Source: Corythoichthys intestinalis (lineage: Eukaryota; Chordata; Actinopteri; Syngnathiformes; Syngnathidae). From it: DNA of 64,000 nt. Positions 1 through 9,512 of the stretch are shown piece after piece. Each line of letters starts with the position of its first letter. The stretch's first letter is position 1. A program made the translations under genes and the position numbers. The stretch spans positions 69,501 through 133,500 of the forward strand of contig NC_080416.1 in NCBI RefSeq assembly GCF_030265065.1. The letters are read 5' to 3'. The notes below the pieces were generated by a model, which was given only the letters and a program-made list of their open reading frames with translations, searched no databases and was not told the origin of the DNA.

Positions 1-1343
1 TCCAAAGGTGCTGAATAAACAAGTTCCATCATAAACATAGGTGTGCCACATGAATATGGTGTAAATTGATGCTTAACGACGCGACGCGGCGAAGACATTA
101 ACAGTGAGAGAGCGGCGTGCGCTTGTCGTGTGCGGCTCACGTGGCAGGATGTTTCCGAGCCAGGAGAACTTTTCTACGTGTCCGTCCACGATCAACGTAA
201 GTCAATTACAGCTGAAACGAATACTCGGGCAACTTGAGTAAGTTGAGTTTAAAAAGTGATCCGAGTCATTTTAGTCACCTCGAGGAAATTTGGCCAGCTC
301 TAAGCATCAAATTTTGCCCGGACTACTTTTAACACGCGTAGAGGAAGAAGCAATAGAAAAAGAAAATGCCTTCCTGCAGCGGGCGACAGCCGCTCAAAAC
401 GACGCCCGCGTGTTGCTACGGTGATAGCGGGTAGCGCCTGATGCGTCTCATAGATATCACACGTATGTAGAACTAGAAGCGAAATGACAGACTCGGCGGC
501 GTTAATAAATGGCCGCCATCTTAAAGCAGTAGACTTGTCGGCGCTCATAAATAAGATTAACGTTACTGTCACTCGCTCACGTGACGTTAGCCCTGCGGAG
601 GGAGGGCTAGGTTAGAATTGACCACTGTCAATGCGTGGCTAACATAAAGACCTTATTTAATCTGTGAAAGCATAGTGCTGTAGAGTAATTAGGGTGTCAA
701 ATAAAAACTTGTCAATTTGAGCTCAGTCATCATTGCTGGATAAAACACCAAGTAGCACTGGTCCCTTAAGTGCTCCAATACATGCACTTCTTTTGAACAC
801 TGCAAAATCCTATCAGGTTTAGACTAACTTCAAAATAGCTTGACACAAATGGAAATTCAATGGAAACACCTCTCTTTTAAGTGATGTGTGTTATCAAGCG
901 TAATGACATTTTTAGATAAGAAACTTTTTTTTATTATTATTATTAGATCTACAAGTTTTTGGAGTGAAAGCAGTGAATTAGTCTTTTTTCATTCTAGTCA
1001 CATCTGAGATGCAATTGTTGGCTTTTTTCAACAACGTACATAGAAAATAGATACTCATTGACTGAAAACGGTTCAATATTAGATGAAATGTCTTGTTTTC
1101 TCATGCATATTTATATATGACCAACAAAATGTTTTATCCGATTCGTTGATAGAATTTTCAGTCGATGACTCGAAAGATTCGATAGCTGCAGCCCTTAAGT
1201 AAATATTCCTTTCTTCAAGGAAAGTGTTGTACTAGTGTTTACTTTGGAACCGCTACATTCGTGGCCATTTTTTAACGTGACGCACATGCGCAGAAGCGCA
1301 ACGTTGCCCTTTTTGATGGGGAGCAATGTCTGTCAGAACATGT
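1..1343. repeat. Miniature inverted-repeat element, family A, split by a younger insertion and cut by the window edge
   Basis: Positions 1-198 and 1205-1343 together resemble the element at 60386-60814 over most of its length, in the same order, and also the reverse complement of 43500-43818. The right end reads GTCTGTCAGAACA, a decayed form of the family terminal repeat TTTGTCAGAACACC. The left terminal repeat would lie before position 1. A separate hAT-like element (207-1196) interrupts it. No coding potential is seen. Confidence 0.6.
207..1196. mobile_element. Non-autonomous hAT-like element, copy 1 (990 bp)
   Basis: The element starts TACAGCTGAAACGAATACT and ends GATAGCTGCAGCCCTT. It is flanked by an 8-bp target duplication with one mismatch (aagtcaat at 199-206, aagtaaat at 1197-1204). 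Its interior matches copy 2 in the ints3 intron (39582-42370) along most of its length. The empty site is visible in the related element at about 60670, where the same flanks are joined. No transposase is encoded, so this is a deletion derivative moved in trans. Confidence 0.75.
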
Positions 1344-2040
1344 CCGGCGGCGGGCGTCGGCCGTTGCCGTGGAGATCAAGGGCTACGTTACGACGAAGCA
1401 GCGGCCTCGACGACGATGACGAGCTTTTGCGTTTCGGCCATTATTCGAGCGTTCGCTTGAAGGGAACTCAACTCACCTGCTGCAAAAAGGAGCAAGAAGA
1501 TGAAGACGTCCATAGCGACGAGCCCAAGGTCACTAAACAGGCGCTCGCTCGCTCGCTCGCTCGATGAGCTAAGCTAACTGGGAGACAAAGAGGCTGCGCT
1601 GCGCTCGACTCGGCTCGGCTCGCTAGCCCGTCCGGGGCCAACGTTCCATCGCCGGCGGCGAGATCTGCTTCCGACGCAGGCTGCGTTTGCTCGAGCAAAG
1701 TCGCCGCCGAGCGGCGCGGCTCCGTCGGCCCTTTCGGCCGCGACGCCGCTCCTCCGAGACGGCGGCGCGGCGCGGCTCTGCGCGCGCTAACTCGGCTAGC
1801 TAAACGAGCCGCTCGTCCGGCGTCAACGCGGCCGCGAGTGTCTCGACGTCGACGAGCGACGATGGAGCGCGCCCAACATTTCTCTTCGTTCGCTGGAAGT
1901 CGTTGGCCCTCGCCACTCGCTCGACTTTTTCGCGTCTTTTCGCCCCTCGGCGTCGGAAGCGGCAGCAGCAGCAGCTGATTGTTTGTTTGAGCATAAGCAA
2001 ACCACGCCTCCGATGTGACGTCACGCGACGGAGGCTGCAG
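1344..2040. other. CpG-rich block with a CRE palindrome; no recognised gene
   Basis: This stretch is much richer in GC and CpG than its flanks, carries a short run of GCTC repeats at 1541-1563 and has a full CRE palindrome TGACGTCA at 2016-2023. It looks like a CpG-island promoter, possibly for a gene running left out of the window on the minus strand. The open frames in it match no family I know. Confidence 0.35.
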
Positions 2041-2256
2041 GAAAGGTCAAAAAATGATTCGTTTGGATGCCCTTCATCCTGACATTCTCCATCACTTCCA
2101 AATATATGCGCTCGTGTACTTCAATTATTTCAAATTGTATTGTAATGCTATAATAATGATGAATGCAACAATTCCAAAAAATAAGTCAACTACTTCAAAA
2201 TCATGTCGCTTATAAGTAAAAGAAATTGAAAAGAGCCAAAAATGTCCCTACTTCAT

Positions 2257-2520
2257 ACCCTACCATCATCTTCCGCTCGCTCCGAGGTCGGGTCCCGGGG
2301 GCGGCGACTTTAGCGGGGAAGCCCGGACTTCCCTCTCTCCCCAGCCACTTCGACCGGCTCCTCCGGCGGGGTCCCGAGGTGTTCCCGGCTCAGCCGAGAC
2401 ACGCGGTCTCTCCGGCGCGTCCTGGGGCCTCCCGCCGGCGGGACGTGCCCGGAACGCCTCTCCGGGGAGGCGTCGGAACCGGATGCCCGAGCCGCCTCGG
2501 CCGGCTCGTCTCGACGCTTC
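2257..2520 (-). mobile_element. 5'-truncated LINE tail, same family as the LINE at 9513-11224
   Basis: The segment beginning near ACCATCATCTTCCGCT parallels positions 9520-9790: the same order of motifs (TCCGCT, GGTCGGG, the CCCAGCCACTTC block, the GCCGAGACA block, the CGGAACGCCTCTCC block). Only the last part of the reverse-transcriptase reading frame and the 3' end remain, in minus orientation, as expected from 5' truncation during target-primed reverse transcription. Confidence 0.75.
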
Positions 2521-2905
2521 ACGAAAACAAATAAATCCGCCACTAACCTCGCCATTACATATACAGGCAGGCAATCATAGGACACGCCAATGGATCAGCA
2601 GCAGCCAAATGCATTTTAGCCGTCCAAGATGCATTTTGCAAGATGCATGCATCTCTTGAACACATTTTTGACGACTTTTTTTCTGGTGATGCAATAGTTA
2701 CATGTGATGAGCTTATCCTTCAGTATTGTTCGTTGTATTTGTGCACCTGGAGTGATTAAGGCCTGTTCCTCAGTTAACAAATCCCACACATCTTTGTTTG
2801 GAGAGGTCACAGCTGCCGTGACCGGCCCGCGCGCGCACAAAGGCCATAGGCTTGTACGTAAATTTATAAGCCGGCACAAGCAATACCGATATCATTTGAA
2901 ATGCT

Positions 2906-2911
2906 TTTATT
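2906..2911 (-). terminator. Candidate poly(A) signal of ntaq1
   Basis: AATAAA on the minus strand, about 195 bp downstream of the ntaq1 stop codon. Between it and the LINE tail (2521-2905) I see nothing else. Confidence 0.45.
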
Positions 2912-3105
2912 GGCCGATATTATCAGTTGGCCCATATTATTAAACAGTTCGTCTTACAACTAAGGTCACAGATACGGTACGCAGACAAGTTGTTCGGTGC
3001 CACATCTTAGCAATGTCAACTCTTTTTTGGAAAAAGGTTCATTATAGTGTAAGGTTTTACAACAACAAGTCAGAAATGATTGAGGTAGAATCCAAAAGAC
3101 AGCAA

Positions 3106-6100
3106 CTACGGAAGCGACGGCACAGGCGCGGGCGTCAGGTAGCGCCGGAGAAAGTGTTCCAGAGTGAAAACCTGGCCCCAGCCCCGGGTGGGTTCCATGC
3201 AGATGAAGTCGTCCAGGTTCATGCTACAATCTGCCAGGAAGAAGGCCACCGGTTAAGAGAGCTCGGACGGAGGGAGGCCGCCGGACACGCACGCTTTGAC
3301 CTGCGACGGAGATGGGCGGGTAAGGCGGGGGAGGCGTCCTCCACGAGCCGTCGGCGTTCTTCATGTGCGAGCGGTCCGACGCGAACTTTGACAGGAAAAC
3401 GTCGGCGGGAACCGCGCGCAACTTCCTGCGCCGACGCACAAACGCGGTTCGGGCATAACAAACGACGGAGAGAGGGAAGGAGGCCCGGCTACCTGCGGTA
3501 CCGGCTTTCCAGGGCGTCGTCGGGACGAAAGCCGCGCGCGGCGTATTCTTTGAGGCCGCACGGAAAGGGCAAAGCGGAGTCCAGGTCATAAACGGCGGCC
3601 TCGCGGCAGGGCCTCGCGTGAAGGAGAAGCACGTGATAATCCTGCGCACACGCCGACAAGTTACGCCCCCCGTCCACTCGCCCGCTGTCGCCCGGCCGGC
3701 CGGCGCGTACCCAAACGACGGCTCGCTCTCCGCACGCCGACTTCTGTTCCCACAAAGGAACCTGAGGGCAAAAAAAAAAATAGTCGGCGTGAGGCGACGA
3801 CGCCGAGGCGCGACCGCGCCGGCTCACCGTTCTGTTGTCATTGGAGATGAAAACCGCAAAGACTTCTGGGAGAGGCGCGCTTCCCTCTCGCCGGACAAAA
3901 TCGCAGAGCTTCCACACATTTTCTTCACTGCGAAGATAACAAAGAAATGGCACCGATGTTTTCACAAACGTAGTGGTGCAAATTCATCAACAAGAAGAAA
4001 ATGCCATCTCTGGATGTTAGCTTTGTCGTGACGGTTCCTGTTCCTTTGGAGGCATTTCGGGGTTACTTCCTGTCCATTTCAGAGTGCTTTGGGTGAATAG
4101 CGGGTCACTTCCTGTTGATCACTTGATGTCAACGGTATGGCGAAGAGGGCCGTGGGAGGGAACAAATTTGCTTGACTGGAAATGAATGGGAAAGTTTTTG
4201 GCGGAACCGCATCCACAAAAATAATAGCCTAGCCTAGCCTTGGGATTTCAAAACAAAAGTACTCTGAAACAGATAATATGGCCATCATTTCGCATGATTT
4301 CAAAAATGAATTCAAAACAAAACGTGAGATATCCAAGAACCAGGCATACTAAACAACCCCGGACCTCAAACTAAAGTGATCTCATATAAATCTGCCGTGT
4401 GATTTCAAAATGAGAGTACTTTGGAAAAATGCTTATACTTCCTGTCGTTTAGCCCGTTCTCAAAAATCCATTTGAAAAAATCTCGGAGATATCCAAGGAC
4501 CGTTCCGACCGGGTATCCCAAGACTCTCGCAAAATTCGGAGGCGAGGTGGCATTTCAAAATAAAAGTCACTAAAAATGCCTCATATTTCCTGTCATTTTG
4601 CCCAATTTTAAAATGAAAAAACAAAACAAAACTGTGAGACATCCGAGGACGCTTCCACTTGTAGGCATTCTCGGCTCATCCGCGACTTAAACTAAAGTAC
4701 TCTCATGAAATTCTGTGTGTCATTTCAAAATAAAATGATATTTCCTGTCATTTAGCCCGATTTGAAAAAATGGTGTGAGAATTTCATGAGACTTCTTTAG
4801 TTGGATTTGTCGAGTACGCTTCAGAAGTCGCAAAATCTTTTGAAATGAGGCTAAAATACGGAGCAGTTTTCAAAGTACTTTGATTTTGAAATGGCACATC
4901 AGAGTTTCATAGGTGTACATTGGATCAAGTCGTCTAGTAGGCCTCAGAAGTAGAACGCTCTAGCTTAGATTTGTCCAAATTCATGAATGAAATCAGGCTA
5001 AATGACAGGAATAATGAGCAAGTATTTTTATTTTCAGACACATTTCATGAGAGTACTTAAGTTCCAGTCTTTGGGAAGTCTAGTATAGTAGAACGGACGG
5101 CTTTTCCCCTCATTTTGAATGCTGCGGCTTATTTGTTGATTGATTTGGGTTAATAGCTAACACCTTATTTGACGGCAGCATCAGAAGACCTTCATGAATA
5201 TGACATGACCCTATCATGGGCATTACTACATGGTTAAGACAGATGTCATGAAGTGTCTGTCATCTGGCAAACGATGTCACTAACTCCATTTATGTCTTTT
5301 ACATCCATTCAAAAGTCAGATCGTTTGCCGGATAACAGCCGATAAATGACATCTGTTGTAATCGTTCATTCATGCTCGTGACAGTGGCATGTCATAATTA
5401 TGATTGTCTAACGACAGTCTTATGTCACCACTGTCAAATAAAGTGTTACCATAACTAGCAATCAATGAAACAACTGGAACAGTAACTGAAGAAATAATTA
5501 GCACAGAACATGAAATTTGATTGTCATTTACATCTGTAGCCCTCCAATGCATGCAAGGAGGCATGTTGGACAACAACAGGTGGCAGCGGAGGTTCACCGT
5601 CACCCCCGAGGGAGCAGTGATGGCTAAATGAAGCGTCTTGAAGCAATGAAGCTTTGCGGCCCATTGGTTCAAAGCTTCATGGTGGGTCATTTGGTCTCGT
5701 GACAGCTGACGATGCCGCTGTCAAATAAAGCGTTACCGGCTAGCATTTTTTGGTGTAAATATCCAGTAAGGACCGCAGTGGGTGGCTTATAGTTCAGTGA
5801 GGCTTATACAAGAACAAATGCCGTATTCGTGCCAAATTTGCTGGGTGACGGCTGATAGTCCGGTGCGCCTTATAGTGCGAAAATTACGGTACTTTAGAAG
5901 TAGAATGGTCTTTGGATATTTCATATAAATATATATATAGATATACATATATTAGGGCTGTCAAAATTATCGCGTTAACGAGCGGTAATTAATTTTTTTT
6001 TACTAATCCTGTTAAAATATTTGACGCAATTAACGCACATGCCCCGCTCAAACAGATTAAAATGACAGCACAGCGCAACGCCACTTGTTACTTGTGTTTT

Positions 6101-7350
6101 TTGGAGTTTTGCCGCCCTCTGCTGGCGCTTGCGTGCGACTGATTTTATAGGCTTCAGCACCCATGAGCATTGTTTAAGTAATTATTGACATCAACAATGG
6201 CGGGCTACTAGTTTATTTTTTGATTGAAAATTTTACAAATGTTTTTAAAACGAAAACATGAAGAGGGGTTTTGATATAAAATTTCTATAACTTGTCTTTT
6301 AAGAACTACAAGTCTTTCTATCCATGGATCGCTTTAACAGAATGTTAATAATGGTCATGCCATCTTGTTGATTTATTGTTATAGTAAACAAATACAGTAC
6401 TTATGTTCCGTATGTTGAATGTATATATCCATCTTGTGTCTTATCTTTCCATTCCAACAATAATTTACAGAAAAATATGGCATATTTTATAGATGGTTTG
6501 AATTGCGATTAATTACGATTCATTTTTAAGCTGTAATTAACTCGATTAAAATTTTTAATTGTTGACACCCCTAATATATATATATATTTTTTTAAATGGA
6601 TTTATAAAATCAGGGTAAATGATAGGAATGATGAGCAATTTTCAAATTTTATTTCGAAATGACATCAGAATTTCATGAGAGTACTTTCGTTCGAGTCTTG
6701 GGGTATGCCTCAGAAGAGGAACGGTCCCTTTTTTTTTTTTTTTAAGTGATTTTTGAAATCAGACGAATGATGGCCATATTATCCAGAGGACTTTTATTTT
6801 GAGACCCCAAATCATTTTTTATATGACAATACGTAAGTTTGAGTCTGTGAGTGCGCCAGTGCCCCACTGAGGTGGCCCCGTTCTTGGATAGCTCCCTGGC
6901 CATTTTTTAATCTTTTTTAATAAAGACACTCTGAAACCACTGCGTTGTGTTACCGTAATGCACACAATACAAACAATTACCCTGGCCAGACTGCAGTTAA
7001 AGACGTTTTTCGATTTCGTTCTCCTTGATTGGCCTTCACAGTAAAAGGTCAGCTTTTTCTTTTCTTTTCCTGACGGATGCGGTGAACCCGGACGTCAATC
7101 GCGATCGTGATTTTCTACTGGCATTTCTGTCGGGTCGCGCAAAGGTCCCGTATGTTTTGAATCCAAACGATTGCAACCCTGCATTCGACGGTGACGAAGG
7201 GACAAGAAGCCACGGAAATTCAACGATGGCGTCACGCGTGTCGATGAAGACGACGAGTATGATAACGGCTCGTCTTCTCGCCGTCGTTTACCAGTAACAG
7301 CTGCTGTATTGACACTCCTCCTGCGCCGGCGTGATTCTGTCTTCCGTCAT
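3106..7350 (-). CDS. ntaq1: Protein N-terminal glutamine amidohydrolase (NTAQ1/WDYHV1), six exons
   Basis: NTAQ1 deamidates N-terminal glutamine to glutamate, feeding proteins into the Arg/N-degron pathway in cytosol and nucleus. Six exons join in frame: 7292-7350, 3828-3927, 3711-3761, 3493-3641, 3301-3425 and 3106-3230, giving 202 residues, close to the usual length of about 205. Family marks are the SSCYCEENVWKLC segment with the catalytic cysteine at residue 20, WDYHV with the catalytic histidine, YDLDSALPFPC with the aspartate, FASDRSHMK and PPPPYPPI. All exon borders follow GT-AG. The start is the ATG at 7348-7350; the short first exon was found by looking for the splice partner of CEEN. 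Intron 1 is about 3.4 kb and full of repeats, while the other introns are all under about 130 bp. Confidence 0.95.
4031..4125. repeat. ACTTCCTGT-type short dispersed units
   Basis: Two to three diverged units of roughly 35-40 bp, each with ACTTCCTGT followed by a T-rich segment and GGCATTTC or GGGT. The same kind of unit recurs near 21783-21880, 25741-25806, 44282-44480 and 61036-61140. No coding potential. Confidence 0.5.
5157..5450. repeat. Miniature element with CACTTTATTTGACAG-type ends
   Basis: Left end AACACCTTATTTGACGGC near 5158 and right end CTGTCAAATAAAGTGTTACC ending near 5451 are inverted copies of each other. A further right end of the same family stands at about 5718-5737, suggesting two overlapping or nested copies. 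The stretch 5740-5890 resembles one end of another miniature element (GTGCGCCTTATAGTGCG). Non-coding. Confidence 0.5.
5953..6573. repeat. hAT-type miniature element (621 bp)
   Basis: It begins TAGGGCTGTCAA and ends TTGTTGACACCCCTA, an imperfect terminal inverted repeat. The flanks are AT repeats that could hold an 8-bp duplication (acatatat and atatatat, 7 of 8). Next to both ends are conserved subterminal blocks (GCGTTAACG and TAATTAACTCGATTAA). It lies inside the palindromic array of ntaq1 intron 1. Confidence 0.65.
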
Positions 7351-8063
7351 GTTGGAGCCAGCCGAAGACAAACTGGCGGGTGCGGTCATCTTTCAGCCTA
7401 AAAGCCCCGATCCGCGACACTTGCTCGACGGAAACATCGAGACAACCTCAACATTTCAGCAATGCTGGGCCGTTACTTGATTTACAACAAATGTGCTGTG
7501 ACTCAAACGTGTTCGGCTTTGTAGGAGGTTCTGGGCAAAATGCAGCTTTTAACTTGAAAGGTAGATCGACGGAAGTGGGTGTTTTTTTTTTTTTTGTTTT
7601 TTTTTTGCAGCTACAGGGAAGAAGACACCGTCGTCATCTGTGGTGGGGGAAAGGGCGAGAACCGTTGTAGGTTCACTATCCTCTTCCCTTCACTATCCAC
7701 TCGCTCTCTGATTGGCCGAAGAGTCGAAATGCGCTCCCGTGAAATGCCTGTTTAAAAATGTTCCTGTTGTTACTTCTTGCCTTCGCTTAAAAGTGCCCAT
7801 TTAAAAAGGAAAAGTGATGGATGATACCACACACAGAGTGTATGCTTGAACAAATGTTAAAGTTGTATAATCATATAGCGAGAATAAGGAACGTCACTGA
7901 CAAGCGCAGGTCCCCGCGAGTGGACAGTGAGGGGAATAGACCCTAATCACAGCCACGCCCCCACGTCATATTGTCCGTCTACTCGTCATGTTAATGATAT
8001 TAGCGCTTCGTAAATTCCTCCTATTATGGCGTGTTTTTCTGCTCGTTAACATTAATAATCAAA

Positions 8064-8245
8064 ATGGTGAAGTCGTGTGTTGCGGTCGGTTGCAAAAACA
8101 GAGAAGATAGACGGAGAGACTTGAAGTTTGACCGTATTCCGAGGGGCCCGGAGAGGAGAGCGAGATGGACTGCTGCAATTCGATGAGAAAACTGGGCTCC
8201 AAACGACCACCACAGATTATGTAGTAGTCATTTTATATCTGGTAA
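8064..8245 (+). pseudogene. THAP zinc-finger exon with an in-frame stop
   Basis: Translation starts MVKSCVAVGCKNR, with the first CxxxxC pair of a C2CH THAP finger, continues through RIPRGPERRARW and reaches LCSSHF, the C-x2-H pair, before a splice-donor-like GGTAAG. A TGA at 8184-8186, where arginine would be expected, interrupts the frame. THAP fingers bind DNA and are common at the N-terminus of transposases. It sits in the DNA transposon remnant 7938-9089. Confidence 0.6.
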
Positions 8246-8580
8246 GATGCATTTAATATATATTTAGAGGGTTTTGGGCTGACAACCACAATTAAGATCA
8301 TTGCTAGGCTAATCGCCGACAACATACACTCAGGCGTTGTGAATGAACTACCTGAAAATATATCATTTTAAGGGGATAATAAGACAGTTGTCATACAATT
8401 AATTTACAATTTCACTATTGAGGTCAAAAGCCAAAAAATAAATTCAACTAGGACAATCTGGAGTAGTGCTATTGCACTTCATATTTATTACATATTATAT
8501 ATGTATGTAGTGAGAGTGCTATCGCTAAACCATATAAACATTAAAAGCCCTAGCTCCATTGACAAATGACATGAAATACA

Positions 8581-8991
8581 TTAGACTTGACAGTGGATGT
8601 TAGCAAGAACAAAAGATTTTGAATTGAAAATTTCGTAACTCACCTTCCCGAGCACAAGATAGATTCCTGCCGAATTTTCGTGGACGAGGACCTGTTTCAC
8701 CCAACCAGCAGCAAAGTATTTATAAGCCTCAGAGCTCTTAAACTTTTTCAAACTTTCGTGAGAATAGGCAGATTTTGTGTGGACAAGATAGTTGTAAATA
8801 TCAGGGTAGCAGATGTCAGGCAAAGACGGCGAAGACAGCGGGTCGAAAAACATCGATATAGGCATCAAATATGGATCTGGCGAATGGATAAACGGAAGCT
8901 TTTCCACATAACGCCTTTTATGCAACGCATCCAATGAGTTTACAGCATCAGATAGCACCGGGGCTTCCATGAATTGCTCTATAACTTGCAC
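8581..8991 (-). pseudogene. Fragment of a transposon-borne protein of the YqaJ/SWIM type
   Basis: A 136-residue open frame with segments such as FPDIYNYLV-like DICYPDIYNYLVHTKSAY, HESLKKFKSSEAYKYF and AAGWVKQVLV. I recall similar segments in the N-terminal part of fish proteins that end in a YqaJ-type exonuclease domain, upstream of a SWIM-like zinc motif. The nuclease itself is not here. The frame ends at a possible splice border rather than at a clear domain end. Function assignment is from memory of the family and is weak. Confidence 0.4.
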
Positions 8992-9468
8992 GACTAATTG
9001 AAAACACTGAGAATAGGTCTAAAAAATACGAACAATATGGCGGCCGGATACAGAGACACGTCATTTTGTGACATAGGTGAGTAGGGTCTATAGGATAGTG
9101 CAGCTACACAGTCACTTGAAAAAGGGCCCGTATTCAGAAACAACAGTATGCTTTGTCCCACATTGTGCTTACAAGGGGCGCGTATCAACATAAATATCTG
9201 CTTTGTAGAACGGACGAATAGCGCTTTTCAAGAATATGCAGGCAGGCAGGCAGGCAAACCGATTTGCCCGCCTCACCTGCTTTCTGACCAATGAGCTGAC
9301 AGAACAATCGCAATAGGGAATCCCGCTCATCTAACTGGTCGAGTCGTCATCGGAGCCTGTAGACCGACCACCGAGACTAGAGTGTGGCAGATGAGCGCGA
9401 GTAAAAAAAGGATGATCAAAATCTCTTCTCGCTTTCTCCAGTGTGCTGCATTTTTAAAACATACACCG

Positions 9469-9512
9469 AAAAAGGCTCAGGACCGTAAGGGTCATTTAAG
9501 CAGGTCAGATAT
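9469..9512. repeat. Left copy of the 44-bp target-site duplication of the LINE
   Basis: This 44-bp segment, from AAAAAGGCTCAGGACC to GGTCAGATAT, recurs at 11225-11268 with 42 of 44 positions the same. The two copies exactly bracket the LINE insertion. Confidence 0.85.

Larger units (their letters stand above)
4236..6810. repeat. Imperfect palindromic array of about 150-bp units in ntaq1 intron 1
   Basis: From 4236 to about 4770 a unit recurs about every 150-160 bp; the landmarks GAGATATCCAAG (4326, 4486, diverged at 4636) and CCTGTCATTTAGCCC (4441, 4590, 4746) show the period. From about 4770 to 5090 the same unit runs in the opposite direction, and one more reversed unit lies at 6596-6810. 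The outer ends match as reverse complements (ATATGGCCATCATT at about 4279 against AATGATGGCCATAT at about 6768). The two arms are separated by unrelated insertions, including 5157-5450 and 5953-6573. Confidence 0.65.
7938..9089. mobile_element. Internally deleted DNA transposon with THAP and YqaJ-protein-like fragments (ISL2EU-like)
   Basis: The ends AGACCCTAATCAC and GTGAGTAGGGTCT are terminal inverted repeats matching at 12 of 13 positions, and both are flanked by AT, consistent with a 2-bp target duplication. Inside are a THAP-domain exon on the plus strand and a longer frame on the minus strand, facing each other. From what I recall of the family, ISL2EU elements carry a THAP transposase and a YqaJ nuclease gene and duplicate 2 bp; the assignment is an inference. 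The transposase catalytic part is absent, so the copy is non-autonomous. Confidence 0.5.

Noticed and set aside
9239-9256. Tandem GGCA units and similar short runs (13647-13670, 17757-17779, 46397-46412) as CRISPR-like repeats
   Set aside because: They are four-base microsatellites without spacers, and the DNA is from an animal.
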